Positions 17,260 through 24,676 are shown, numbered from the stretch's first letter. The stretch: 32,112 bases of DNA from Candidatus Omnitrophota bacterium (GCA_029568545.1 JAKQAH010000131.1:1-32112), one strand, 5' to 3'. Notes: generated by a model from the letters alone, not told the origin. A program made the numbers and translations.

Positions 17260-17292
17260 AAGAGGACAGTTCAAACATCGAACTGTCCTCTT
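17260..17292. terminator. Bidirectional-type hairpin terminator between convergent genes
   Basis: A perfect 13-base-pair stem (17260-17272 with 17280-17292) encloses a seven-base loop. On the minus strand it is followed by a run of six U, so it best ends the small gene at 17382-17642. On the plus strand it stands just after the exonuclease-like gene but lacks a long U tract. Confidence 0.8.
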
Positions 17293-17335
17293 AGCGATAC
17301 ATGTGAGGCATGTGCCTTTCCTCTCGTTTAACGGC

Positions 17336-17380
17336 TTTTCTTTAAATCAACAAATATCACATTCATTGATTTAAAGAAAG
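17336..17380. repeat. A/T-rich inverted repeat (hairpin) after the small gene
   Basis: The arms 17336-17350 and 17366-17380 pair over 15 bases with one G-U, around a 15-base loop. The stem begins one base after the stop of the gene at 17382-17642 on its message. It has no U tract, so it could protect the 3' end or be a processing or protein site. Its role is unknown. Confidence 0.6.
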
Positions 17381-17381
17381 G

Positions 17382-17642
17382 TCAATAAAACCGCAGGCGG
17401 CCGCCTATGCCTTCGTTCGCCTCACCGATCCAGGCGGCTTCTTCCCCGCGATTGCACTCGGCAATGATGCCGCTGACCTCACCGGGCTCAGCGCCGAATC
17501 CCTTAGCGATCCGGATGAGCTCCGCGCAATCTTCATACCGCTCTCGCAAAAGAGCTTCCTTGAAGTACAGCAGTGTTGTCACTTTTAATACTTCATCGCG
17601 GGTTATCTTGTTCTTTTTAAAAACCCTGTTTTTTTCCATCAT
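17382..17642 (-). CDS. Small helical protein of unknown function
   Basis: The protein has 86 residues from the ATG at 17642. AGGGGG stands about six bases upstream, and a GTG at 17648 would add two residues. The N terminus is basic (EKNRVFKKNKITRDE). It is followed by two amphipathic helices (VLKVTTLLYFKEALL and YEDCAELIRIAKGFG) and a Gly-rich tail (EEAAWIGEANEGIGGRLRF). There is no signal peptide, metal site or known family. It sits behind a long structured leader with its own promoter and terminator (17684-17882), so its expression may be controlled by attenuation. It is followed by a hairpin and then a strong terminator, so it forms a one-gene unit. Confidence 0.6.
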   Translation of the reverse strand: MMEKNRVFKKNKITRDEVLKVTTLLYFKEALLRERYEDCAELIRIAKGFGAEPGEVSGIIAECNRGEEAAWIGEANEGIGGRLRFY

Positions 17643-17683
17643 CCTCACCCCCTTTCGTCGTTCCCTGGTTATTGAATTTATCC

Positions 17684-17723
17684 AAAAAAAAAGCCACCGA
17701 TCTTAATAAAGGATCGGTGGCTT
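17684..17723 (-). terminator. Intrinsic terminator ending the structured leader or sRNA
   Basis: A perfect 12-base-pair stem (17691-17702 with 17712-17723) with a nine-base loop is followed on the minus strand by at least seven more U (17684-17690). It lies about 40 bases before the start of the small gene at 17642, so it either ends a free small RNA or attenuates that gene. Confidence 0.85.
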
Positions 17724-17848
17724 GAGAACGTCTATGGATTATTTAATTAACGGATCAGAACGCACCTCTCCTTGCTGGCTTTCTCCAGACCGGAAAAAGC
17801 GTAATGCAAGAGACATGCATTTTTTGATTCGTTAACTTATTCATAACT
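17684..17848 (-). ncRNA. Structured RNA of unknown class (sRNA or attenuator leader), about 165 nt
   Basis: The RNA is bounded by a strong promoter (17854-17882) and a strong terminator. The minus strand folds into one long rod. A closing helix pairs 17825-17836 with 17746-17757. An inner helix pairs GCAUGUCUCUUGC (17806-17818) with 17761-17775, with a bulge and a mismatch. A nine-base-pair terminal hairpin (17792-17800 with 17778-17786) closes the loop GGUCU. No open reading frame of note lies inside. I could not match it to 6S, SRP, TPP, cobalamin or GEMM consensus sequences. It could be a new riboswitch for the gene at 17642 or a free small RNA. Confidence 0.6.
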
Positions 17849-17853
17849 CTGAA

Positions 17854-17882
17854 AGTGTACCATAAGCCAATACGGCTGTCAA
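17854..17882 (-). promoter_or_regulatory. Strong sigma-70-type promoter of the structured RNA
   Basis: On the minus strand a perfect TTGACA (17882-17877) and TACACT (17859-17854) are exactly 17 bases apart. This is the best consensus promoter in the window. Transcription should start near 17848. Confidence 0.8.
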
Positions 17883-17932
17883 GAAATCACAACCCGCGCT
17901 TGACCCCGTATGGATGATCTTTTCACTCGCTG

Positions 17933-18484
17933 TTATTGCCCTGGAACCGCGGGAATTCCTACCGCAGGAATTTCCGTGTTGCCTTCAGTGAAATTCTTTA
18001 ACTGTTGCTGCCCCATCTCGATCAGCTTGGCCTTGGCTTGCTCAATAATCGATTTTGCTTCGGTGCTGTTAGGATCTAAGGCCGTGATCTCTTGAGCAAC
18101 ATCAATGGCCTTCTGATATTCTTTTCCGTCCATTAAGGCCGTTGCTTGGGCAACAAGATCATTGATCTTAGCTTGTATCTCTGTGGCTTTTTCGACTATA
18201 GCTTCCGTCGCCATTTCTTTGGCCTTTTGGGCTTCCTCTTCGGCTATTCTAGCCCTTTCTAAAGCCTCCTGTTTCGCCCTTTGAGCTTCCATCTCAATTC
18301 TGCGCGTCTCTTCGATGGCCATTTCCCTTGCCTTTTGGGCTTCTGCGGCAACCCTGCGCAATTCATTGGCCGCCTGAGTTTCCATCTTTTCCAATTGTAT
18401 AGCTTGTTCCCTCTGCTTCCCAATAATAATGATCCCAACCAAGACCAAAAGGAAAATCAACAAGACAACCATTCTTCGATTCAT
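17933..18484 (-). CDS. Membrane-anchored coiled-coil protein
   Basis: The protein has 183 residues, and GGAG stands at good distance before the ATG. Residues 5-22 (MVVLLIFLLVLVGIIII) form one membrane anchor with the rest probably in the periplasm. Residues about 24-115 are an Ala/Glu/Arg-rich coiled coil with repeating EAQKAREMA, EAQRAKQEA and EEAQKAKEMA heptad-like units. Residues about 110-160 resemble a TPR-like pair (LMDGKEYQKAIDVAQEITALDP, TEAKSIIEQAKAKL). A short tail follows. TolA and other envelope-spanning or scaffold proteins share this style, but no family is recognised. It is 179 bases downstream of the response-regulator gene and may have its own promoter. Confidence 0.7.
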   Translation of the reverse strand: MNRRMVVLLIFLLVLVGIIIIGKQREQAIQLEKMETQAANELRRVAAEAQKAREMAIEETRRIEMEAQRAKQEALERARIAEEEAQKAKEMATEAIVEKATEIQAKINDLVAQATALMDGKEYQKAIDVAQEITALDPNSTEAKSIIEQAKAKLIEMGQQQLKNFTEGNTEIPAVGIPAVPGQ

Positions 18485-18663
18485 GTTTTTCTCCGATAAT
18501 ACCTATTTTTTATGGTTCACTTTCCTTATCTATATCAACCGTTTAAAATCAAAACGGTAAGTTTTCGCCCGCCTCCCAGCGATAATACTGAGAATTCTAC
18601 CTCAATTCCGCAGTTTTAACAAGAGGAATATGCCCGGGATATGACAAAAGAATTCTTTCTTGC

Positions 18664-19053
18664 TTACCTTCCCAACAGTTCTGCAACTTTTCCCATCAAA
18701 TCAGAAGCTTCGAAAGGCTTGGTTATATATGCATCCGCGCCGACTTCCCTGCTTAATTCGATATCTTCTTTTTGAACTCTGGCCGTAAAAAGAATGATCG
18801 GTATATTCTTATATTTCGTGTCATTTTTAAGAAGCCCGCACACCTTATGCCCCTGGATCTTCGGGAGCATGAGATCCAGAATGATCAAATCGGGAGATTC
18901 TGCGCGCGCTTTGTTTAAACCCTCCTGGCCGTCCATTGCCGTGATAACCTCGTAGCCGGCCCCCTTTAGCTTGAACGCAACGATCAAAAGGATATCCTTT
19001 TCATCGTCCACAAGCAAAATCTTTTTTTTTGCCGCACCTTGACTCTGCTCCAT
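18664..19053 (-). CDS. Single-domain response regulator (CheY/DivK type)
   Basis: The protein has 129 residues from the ATG at 19053, which has GGGAGG just upstream. An ATG at 19065 lacks one. It is a complete receiver: the acidic pair in LLVDDEKD, the phosphoacceptor Asp in LIILDLMLPKIQG, Thr in ILFTARV and Lys in AYITKPFEASDL. There is no output domain, so it should act by binding a partner or in a phosphorelay. No histidine kinase is encoded in the window. It follows the redoxin gene by 54 bases and may be the last gene of the protease-Hsp20 operon. Which kinase feeds it cannot be told from the sequence. Confidence 0.88.
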   Translation of the reverse strand: MEQSQGAAKKKILLVDDEKDILLIVAFKLKGAGYEVITAMDGQEGLNKARAESPDLIILDLMLPKIQGHKVCGLLKNDTKYKNIPIILFTARVQKEDIELSREVGADAYITKPFEASDLMGKVAELLGR

Positions 19054-19107
19054 ATGGCCTCCCATCCAGGCAGCTCCCGAGCATTCAGACGCCCGGCAGA
19101 GAAAACA

Positions 19108-19719
19108 TTAATACTTGACCGAACATCCGTAGGATTTTGTCGCCGAAACCTCAATGGGATCCCCCTTAAGGGAAGCATCGAGCGCTTTTTTGACATAATT
19201 ATCCGCTTGAGCGATCTCCCCCGGATCCGTTCCGGCGATACTATCGATCGCGCCTTGATAAATAAGCCTTCCTTGGGGATCAATAATAAAAAGATGGGGC
19301 GTGGTAGCGGCCCCATACATGCGCCCAATGGTTCCTTCAGGATTGACAATAACCGCAGTCGGGCTCGCCTCTTTTTCCCCCATGATGCGATTTGTCTCTT
19401 CCGCTCCATAATATCCCTGGTTCCCCATCGCGGAAGAGCATATGGAAATCCAGATAACCCCTTGTTGCGTGTATTTCTTTTGCAGTTCTTGCATATTGCC
19501 GCTGCCGTAATGTTTCTTAACGAATGGGCAATCAAAATTGAACCATTCTAAAACGATAAATTTGCCCTTATAGGCCGACAACGACCGCTCCATGCCTTTG
19601 GTATCTTGAGCCTTAAAATCCGGGGCTTGATCTCCAACGCTAATAGCCGCCTGGCTGACACTGGCTCCAAAAACCGAAAAAAGCACAGCCAATAAAAATA
19701 TTTGTACGTGTTTTTTCAT
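19108..19719 (-). CDS. Periplasmic redoxin (AhpC/TSA-type) with DCPFVKKHY motif
   Basis: The protein has 203 residues from the ATG at 19719, which has AAGGAG upstream. A signal peptide (residues 1-24, LLAVLFSVFGASVSQAA) precedes a thioredoxin-like fold: GDQAPDFKAQDTKG, FIVLEWFNFDCPFVKKHY, a cis-Pro-like TTPHLFIIDPQG and a C-terminal GCSVKY. The active-site Cys64 is not in a CXXC pair. The DCPFVKKHY box and the GCSVKY tail (Cys199) mark a known group of redoxin-domain proteins, where the tail Cys could act as the resolving residue. This is inferred. It is encoded 13 bases after the DsbD alpha-like gene, suggesting that the two share reducing or oxidising equivalents in the periplasm. Confidence 0.87.
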   Translation of the reverse strand: MKKHVQIFLLAVLFSVFGASVSQAAISVGDQAPDFKAQDTKGMERSLSAYKGKFIVLEWFNFDCPFVKKHYGSGNMQELQKKYTQQGVIWISICSSAMGNQGYYGAEETNRIMGEKEASPTAVIVNPEGTIGRMYGAATTPHLFIIDPQGRLIYQGAIDSIAGTDPGEIAQADNYVKKALDASLKGDPIEVSATKSYGCSVKY

Positions 19720-19732
19720 GGCAACTCCTTCC

Positions 19733-20593
19733 TTACAAATCGCCCTCAGAAAAATTAATTGGTTCATCGATCGCTAAAGCGCGGCGGTTCCCTTCCCACG
19801 GCTCCGATGATACCAGAACCCCCTTCAATTGAGTAGTATTTTTGTAGGCAATGACAGACTTGGGGATGGTCAACCGATAGCTGTTCCCGGTCTTTTCGAA
19901 TACTTGCTGGGCCTGATGGTCAATCAAATCATTGCGTTCGGGGAAAAAAGCTGTTTGGGTCAATGCGGCCGCTCCAATAGCGGACGGAATTAAATGAAGC
20001 CGGTAGGAATCGCCGTCATCATATGCGCCAACAGTCCATTGGCTCGCTTCTTTGGGCCAGTTGTTCATCGTTTCATCAAACATCTGCAAAATGGATAGAT
20101 TGATAGCCGGCTCTTCGGCTTGGACAGGTAACGTCAAGGATAGATCCGCCTTTCCCGGAACGCACATGTTTCCGCAGGATAACCAAGTCACATGGGCCTT
20201 AACTGTTTGCTGGCTTCCGATTTCAAGATTTTCCGGCGGGGTTATTTCCGTCATCAGAATAACCTTGTCTTTATAACCGTAGCTGGTAATCTCCGGGTAA
20301 TCCAGCCTTACGGGAAAAGGCCATTGGATCTCCCCGGCTTTAAAACCTTCTGGAAGGTCCCAAGCAATTGTTGTCGCCAATCCTGAGTCGCCCGGATTCT
20401 TCCAATATGTCTGCCAGTTATCATCCATGTCCATCTGGAGCCCCACCCAGAATGGCCGTCCCGGCTGGATCGCCTTGATATTGCTGACCAGATCAACGTT
20501 CACAAAAGCATTGTAGACAGGCTCGGCAAAGGCCGGGCGGACGCACACGCTCAAGACTAGGACAGCCCCCCATAAATATCGGCATATTTTCAT
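19733..20593 (-). CDS. DsbD alpha-like (DsbC-family) secreted protein without membrane domain
   Basis: The protein has 286 residues from the ATG at 20593, six bases after GGAG. An adjacent ATG at 20596 is closer to the SD. Residues 1-23 are a signal peptide. The rest matches the immunoglobulin-like N-terminal domain of DsbD/ScsB proteins: PFWVGLQMDMDDNWQTYWKN, the GDSGL motif, SYGYKDKVILMTEIT and CGNMCVPGKADLSLTLPV, with the redox pair C140 and C144. The DsbD membrane channel and C-terminal thioredoxin domain are absent, so it needs a separate electron source. The redoxin gene directly downstream is the obvious candidate, and the HtrA-Hsp20 gene lies 31 bases upstream. Together they suggest a periplasmic thiol and protein-quality unit, which is an inference. 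Confidence 0.85.
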   Translation of the reverse strand: MKICRYLWGAVLVLSVCVRPAFAEPVYNAFVNVDLVSNIKAIQPGRPFWVGLQMDMDDNWQTYWKNPGDSGLATTIAWDLPEGFKAGEIQWPFPVRLDYPEITSYGYKDKVILMTEITPPENLEIGSQQTVKAHVTWLSCGNMCVPGKADLSLTLPVQAEEPAINLSILQMFDETMNNWPKEASQWTVGAYDDGDSYRLHLIPSAIGAAALTQTAFFPERNDLIDHQAQQVFEKTGNSYRLTIPKSVIAYKNTTQLKGVLVSSEPWEGNRRALAIDEPINFSEGDL

Positions 20594-20624
20594 CATCAGC
20601 TCCTATAAAACGTGCCTGATACTA

Positions 20625-21905
20625 TCACATTCTCGGGAAGGTAACAATAACAACATCATCTTTCACTTCCGTTTTGACGTTACCTGTATCTGCATCCGCA
20701 GGCAAAGGGATTGTCTTGAAAAAAGATCCGATACTGCGCGAGCTATAGTAGCCGTTTGGCCCCTGTTCTTCTTCCGTCACGGAACGCTCGCCGGACACGG
20801 TCATGAACCCGTTATTGATCTCAATATTGATCTTGTCCTTGTCAATCCCGGCGACTTCAATCCTGACGATATACTTGTCCTCTTTTTCCTCAATATCAAA
20901 ATCCGCATTATAGGAAATATCCGTATTGAACATGCCCTTCGGACTGTTCCCGCCCCCACTGCCATAGATGCCTTGGAACATGCTGTCCATTTCGTCCCGG
21001 ATGCGTTGCATTTCCTGGAACGGATCCCATTGGCTTCTTGGCCCTAAAGGCTCGGATTCTTCCTGCGGCAGAAATTGGGATGAATTTGCCGCAGCTTTAT
21101 GCTTGATCGCAAGATTTTTATTGTCTTCATGGGTTTTCAAAGCAGCTTTGACTTTCTCGACCGGAATGGCAAAGCCGATGCTCTGGGAATTCTGAACAAC
21201 CGCAACATTGATCCCGATGACTTCCCCATCGAGATTGAGCAAAGCCCCGCCGCTGTTCCCGGGATTGATGGGCGCATCGATCTGCAGCAATTCTCCCATC
21301 ACATTTGTCCCGCGCGATGAATAAATATCCCGGTTCTTTCCGCTGATGACGCCCGATGTAACCGAATTCTCCAATCCCAGGGGATTCCCAATCGCAACAA
21401 CAGACTCCCCGATCATGATATCCTCCGTTGTTCCGAGCTTAACTGCCTTGAGCGGCTTGGGCGGATTTATCCTTACAATGGCCAAGTCGTCCTTGGGGTT
21501 TTCATAAACAATCTTGCCCGCGACAGATGTTCCGTCATTTAAAATAACAAAAATGTTGCTCGCCATATGTACAACATGCGCATTGGTCACAACCAACCCG
21601 GCATCATCAATAATGACTCCAGAGCCGACGCTATTGAGCTTTAAAGCGCGCCGCGGCCTTTGGAAGCCAAAAAACTGATCGAAGAACAGATCGAATTCGC
21701 TCTCGTACGGTCCCCAGGAAGGATTCTCCCGTAAGAGAAGAATGTGCTCGGTGGCAATGTTCACAACCGCTTCCGCGTTTTCCTTGACCACTTTCACGAC
21801 AGGGGTTTCACGGGCGCTCGTTGCCTGCGCCTCAGCGTATCCCACAACCGATAGGAGCCCAATACCCAAACAAAAAATCAGATAGAGAGATAGGAATTTT
21901 TTCAT
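20625..21905 (-). CDS. HtrA/Deg-type serine protease fused to an Hsp20 alpha-crystallin domain
   Basis: The protein has 426 residues with a signal peptide (about 1-25, FCLGIGLLSVVGYAEA). GGAGG stands before the ATG. Residues about 35-255 are a trypsin-like HtrA domain with the full triad: H110 (TNAHVV), D140 (KDDLAIVRI) and S218 (GNSGGALLN), plus oxyanion-region GNPLGL and SIGFAIP. HtrA proteins normally continue with PDZ domains. Here a linker of about 70 residues leads instead to an alpha-crystallin domain at about 330-426 (EKEDKYIVRIEVAGIDKDKI, NGFMTVSGER, FFKTIPLPADAD, VVIVTFPRM). The C-terminal IXI-type tail is missing. I infer a periplasmic protease whose substrate capture is done by the small heat-shock domain. 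It heads an operon with the DsbD alpha-like and redoxin genes. Confidence 0.93.
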   Translation of the reverse strand: MKKFLSLYLIFCLGIGLLSVVGYAEAQATSARETPVVKVVKENAEAVVNIATEHILLLRENPSWGPYESEFDLFFDQFFGFQRPRRALKLNSVGSGVIIDDAGLVVTNAHVVHMASNIFVILNDGTSVAGKIVYENPKDDLAIVRINPPKPLKAVKLGTTEDIMIGESVVAIGNPLGLENSVTSGVISGKNRDIYSSRGTNVMGELLQIDAPINPGNSGGALLNLDGEVIGINVAVVQNSQSIGFAIPVEKVKAALKTHEDNKNLAIKHKAAANSSQFLPQEESEPLGPRSQWDPFQEMQRIRDEMDSMFQGIYGSGGGNSPKGMFNTDISYNADFDIEEKEDKYIVRIEVAGIDKDKINIEINNGFMTVSGERSVTEEEQGPNGYYSSRSIGSFFKTIPLPADADTGNVKTEVKDDVVIVTFPRM

Positions 21906-21959
21906 GAGGATCCTCCTTTTTTGAACGCGGCAAACGATAAAAATCCCGGAAATGTAATA

Positions 21960-21987
21960 ATTTTACTCATTTCATTTGTATTTTCAA
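21960..21987 (-). promoter_or_regulatory. Promoter for the protease-Hsp20 operon
   Basis: On the minus strand TTGAAA (21987-21982) and TAAAAT (21965-21960) are 16 bases apart, with an AT-rich spacer. The expected start lies about 50 bases before the ATG. No CIRCE-type inverted repeat was seen. Confidence 0.5.
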
Positions 21988-22030
21988 GTCTAATGTTAAA
22001 AGCTGCCTAATCACAGCCCCCTTCATATAG

Positions 22031-22064
22031 AAAAAGCCCTTGCAAGCTGAGCCTGCAAGGGCTT
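22031..22064 (-). terminator. Terminator after the EF-G-like gene
   Basis: An 11-base-pair stem (22034-22044 with 22054-22064) with a nine-base loop ends in five U on the minus strand. It stands about 28 bases after the stop of the EF-G-like gene and isolates it from the protease-Hsp20 promoter. Confidence 0.8.
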
Positions 22065-22091
22065 ATACAATGGCCGGAGAAATGCCGTGGC

Positions 22092-24041
22092 TTAAGATGG
22101 ATGTTCTTTGTCTTTCTTGGAAGCCGCGATCACCTCTTCGGTCACTTTGGCCGGAGCTTGTTCATAATGCGACATCTTCATGGTATAGCTACCACGGCCT
22201 GCGGTCATCGAACGTAAATCTGTCGCATATTTGAACATCTGGCTTAAAGGAATCTGCGCCTTGATCACTTGTTTCTTGATCTTTACTTCCGTCGTCATGA
22301 TGCGGCCCCGGCGAGAGCTGATATCGCCTGAGATCTGCCCGATAAATTCATCCGGAACGGTGATGGAAACATCCATGATCGGTTCCAGAAGCACGAGCCC
22401 CGCTTGTTTTAAAGCCTCTTTCATGGCCAGGCTTCCCGCGATCTGGAAAGCCATATCAGAGGAATCGACATCATGATAAGACCCGTCTACCACGGTCACC
22501 TGAATATAGTCGATATGATACCCGGCCAAAGCCCCTTCACTGATCGCTTTTACGACGCCTTTCTCGATGGAAGGGATAAAGTTCCGGGGAATAGCCCCCC
22601 CGAAGATCTTATTGACAAATTCATACATCGGGCCGTTATGGGGCAATGGAGCAACTTCCAGCGCAACATCACCATACTGGCCACGGCCCCCCGATTGTTT
22701 TTTATATTTATAGCGGGCGCTCGCTTTCCTGGTGATCGCCTCACGATAAGAAACTTTGGGCGTTCCCATATCTACGTCGACATGATATCGCCTTTTCATG
22801 CGGTCGAGCATGACCTTCAAATGAAGGTCGCCGATCCCGGAGACGATCAACTCATTGGTCTCTGCATCCCGGTTCGCACGGAAGGTATGGTCCTCTTCGC
22901 AAAGTTGGTGCAGGCTGTTCGAGATCTTTTCCTCGTCGGCGCGCGTCTTCGGCTTGATGGAAGCGGAGATCGACGGCTCGGGAAAATCGATCGGACTGAT
23001 CAAAACCTGCTCTTTGAGGTCCGTCAGGCTGTCGCAAACATGCGTATATTTCAGCTTCGGCAAAGCGATGATATCGCCGCAGCTGGCCTTTTCAACGGCC
23101 TTTTGCTCTTTTCCCTGCAATATCGAGATCGTGCTGATCCTCTCTTTATTGTGCGTATTTACATTATAAAACTCGGCATTCGAATTGATCGCGCCGCGCA
23201 GGATACGCACCAGAGACAAATGCCCCAGATGCGCATCAAAGATGGACTTAAAGACAAACCCCGCAAAAGGCCCATCTTCCGTCGGTTTGATGGCCCTTGC
23301 CTCTTTGGTGGAAGGATCCAGCGCCACAAAATCCGGATGGTCCACAGGAGAAGGAAAGTAATCGATGATTTCGTCCAAAAGGGTCTTAACGCCATCGTCC
23401 GTGAGCGCGCTTCCTTTTAATATCGGGAAGATCTTTGCCTCGAGAATGGCCTTGCGGAAGGCTTTGTTCATTTCTTCCGAGGCCAAGGCGCCCGTTTCCA
23501 GATATTTCTCCAGCAAAGCATCATCCGTCTCGGCAATGGATTCCACAAGATCGGCAGACCCGAAATCCACCACATGGGCATCTTTGGATAATTCCTGCTG
23601 GATCGCTTGAATCGTCTCCGGAACATGAGCTTCCGGCTTATCCGTTTTATTAATGAAGATAACCCTCGGAACTTTCAGTTCCGTAAGCTTGGCCCAGATA
23701 TCTTCGGTCCCGACTTCAACGCCGTTGACCGCATCAATGAGAACAATGGCCGCATCGGCGACTCTGATGGCTGCCACCGTTTCACCGATAAAATCCATAT
23801 AGCCAGGCGTATCAATAAACTGAATCTTATGATTCTTGTATGTTGTTTCCAAGAAACTGGAATTAATGGAGCATTGCCGCTCGCGCTCATCCTCGTTATA
23901 GTCGCTCAGGGAACTGCCCTGCATCACATCGCCTTTGCGGGATGTCGCTCCGCTGACATATAACAAGCTTTCTGTTAACGAGGTTTTTCCGCAATGGGCA
24001 TGGCCCACCAGAACAACGGTACGCTTATTCTTGACATCCAT
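22092..24041 (-). CDS. EF-G paralogue (EF-G-like translation-factor GTPase)
   Basis: The protein has 649 residues from the ATG at 24041, with GGAAGGGG upstream. A longer frame would overlap the preceding gene. The GTPase motifs are G1 GHAHCGKT (13-20), G3 DTPG (77-80), G4 NKTD (131-134) and a GSAL-type G5. The switch I motif, normally RGITI in EF-G, reads ERQCSI, which is typical of the diverged EF-G-like branch. Domains II and III follow, then domain IV with GGRGQYGDV and DVDSSDMAFQ, and domain V (GRIMTTE). The domain IV tip is kept, so ribosome binding is plausible. It is not necessarily the housekeeping EF-G, which is shorter in this branch. It is 43 bases downstream of the CheD-like gene and ends at its own terminator. 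A specialised translocation, recycling or stress role is possible. Confidence 0.88.
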   Translation of the reverse strand: MDVKNKRTVVLVGHAHCGKTSLTESLLYVSGATSRKGDVMQGSSLSDYNEDERERQCSINSSFLETTYKNHKIQFIDTPGYMDFIGETVAAIRVADAAIVLIDAVNGVEVGTEDIWAKLTELKVPRVIFINKTDKPEAHVPETIQAIQQELSKDAHVVDFGSADLVESIAETDDALLEKYLETGALASEEMNKAFRKAILEAKIFPILKGSALTDDGVKTLLDEIIDYFPSPVDHPDFVALDPSTKEARAIKPTEDGPFAGFVFKSIFDAHLGHLSLVRILRGAINSNAEFYNVNTHNKERISTISILQGKEQKAVEKASCGDIIALPKLKYTHVCDSLTDLKEQVLISPIDFPEPSISASIKPKTRADEEKISNSLHQLCEEDHTFRANRDAETNELIVSGIGDLHLKVMLDRMKRRYHVDVDMGTPKVSYREAITRKASARYKYKKQSGGRGQYGDVALEVAPLPHNGPMYEFVNKIFGGAIPRNFIPSIEKGVVKAISEGALAGYHIDYIQVTVVDGSYHDVDSSDMAFQIAGSLAMKEALKQAGLVLLEPIMDVSITVPDEFIGQISGDISSRRGRIMTTEVKIKKQVIKAQIPLSQMFKYATDLRSMTAGRGSYTMKMSHYEQAPAKVTEEVIAASKKDKEHPS

Positions 24042-24084
24042 GATCGCCAACCCCTTCCTTCCATAGAATGAATGAAGCCGCTGA

Positions 24085-24534
24085 TTAATCGTAAGAAATA
24101 TGCCCCGTGCTGACATCAAAAGAAACATGCAGGGACCCCGCATCCGCCACCAAACCGTCACGGTATTTCACATGTTTCTCTTTGAGGATATCGATCGCCT
24201 CTTGAAGCGTTTTATTATATTCGGGATCATCCGGGCAATGAGGGATATTCTCTCCGGTCATCAAACAAACCTCGATATCCTCCTTATGCGCCCCCAAGAC
24301 GAGCATGTCGGCGATCATCTCGTCGATCGCTCCTCCCGCATCGCGCAAAATCGAATTGGAATATTTTCTGTTCAATTTTCCCGGATGGAACGTCGCGTGG
24401 GCCAGGCCGCCGATCTTCCTTAAGTTGTCATAAGCACAGATCACCAGGCACCGATTATGCGAATCGGAATGAAGCACTGTTTCTTCTGATCCGGCCATGA
24501 CCTCTCCCATGTGCACATCGATTGTTCTTTTCAT
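24085..24534 (-). CDS. CheD-like chemoreceptor deamidase-family protein
   Basis: The protein has 149 residues, with GGAGG before the ATG. It follows the CheD fold: an N-terminal VHMGEVMAG, the Cys-containing strand NRCLVICAYD with C29 where CheD has its catalytic Cys, and GGLAHATFH with H46 as the catalytic His. The rest of the core is diverged (MIADMLVLGAHKEDIEV, MTGENIP, HVSFDVSTGHISY). CheD proteins deamidate Gln in chemoreceptors, yet no chemotaxis gene is nearby, so a different target is likely. It sits behind a promoter and an attenuator hairpin, and precedes the EF-G-like gene by 43 bases, so the pair forms one operon. A role in modifying another protein is only an inference. Confidence 0.7.
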   Translation of the reverse strand: MKRTIDVHMGEVMAGSEETVLHSDSHNRCLVICAYDNLRKIGGLAHATFHPGKLNRKYSNSILRDAGGAIDEMIADMLVLGAHKEDIEVCLMTGENIPHCPDDPEYNKTLQEAIDILKEKHVKYRDGLVADAGSLHVSFDVSTGHISYD

Positions 24535-24574
24535 CCTGCTGCCTCCTTCGTTTGTCGGTTAAACGGCAGACAAC

Positions 24575-24607
24575 AAAAAAGGCAACTCTTGCACAAGAGT
24601 TGCCTTT
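24575..24607 (-). terminator. Attenuator or terminator in the leader of the CheD-like/EF-G-like operon
   Basis: A perfect 13-base-pair stem (24578-24590 with 24595-24607) with a GUGC loop is followed by six U on the minus strand. It stands between the promoter at 24677-24705 and the CheD-like start at 24534, so it probably attenuates that operon. A leader of about 60 bases with two small hairpins (GCGGAGGGCUUCGC, GAACGUCUGUUC) precedes it. Confidence 0.78.
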
Positions 24608-24676
24608 GGTTTCACCTCAATTGTATCGAACAGACGTTCAACGCGAAGCCCTCCGCATTACGTTAACTGTGCTCCC

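Noticed and set aside
17746-17836. Idea that the structured RNA is 6S RNA, SRP RNA or a cobalamin riboswitch
   Set aside because: The rod shape recalls 6S RNA, but the large central bubble is missing. The GGAG-like loop does not match the SRP tip. AGCCAGCAAGGAGAGG only partly resembles a B12 box and the RNA is too short.
18538-18558. Seven-base inverted repeat ACCGTTT/AAACGGT in front of the coiled-coil gene
   Set aside because: It is short and has no U tract or promoter fit; an operator is possible but not supported.
18984-19535. Minus-strand open frame of 183 codons overlapping redoxin and the response regulator
   Set aside because: It occupies another frame of two well-supported genes and is rich in Arg and Pro, as expected for a shadow.
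22473-23420. Plus-strand open frame of 315 codons
   Set aside because: It is antisense to the EF-G-like gene, whose GTPase and domain IV motifs are unmistakable.
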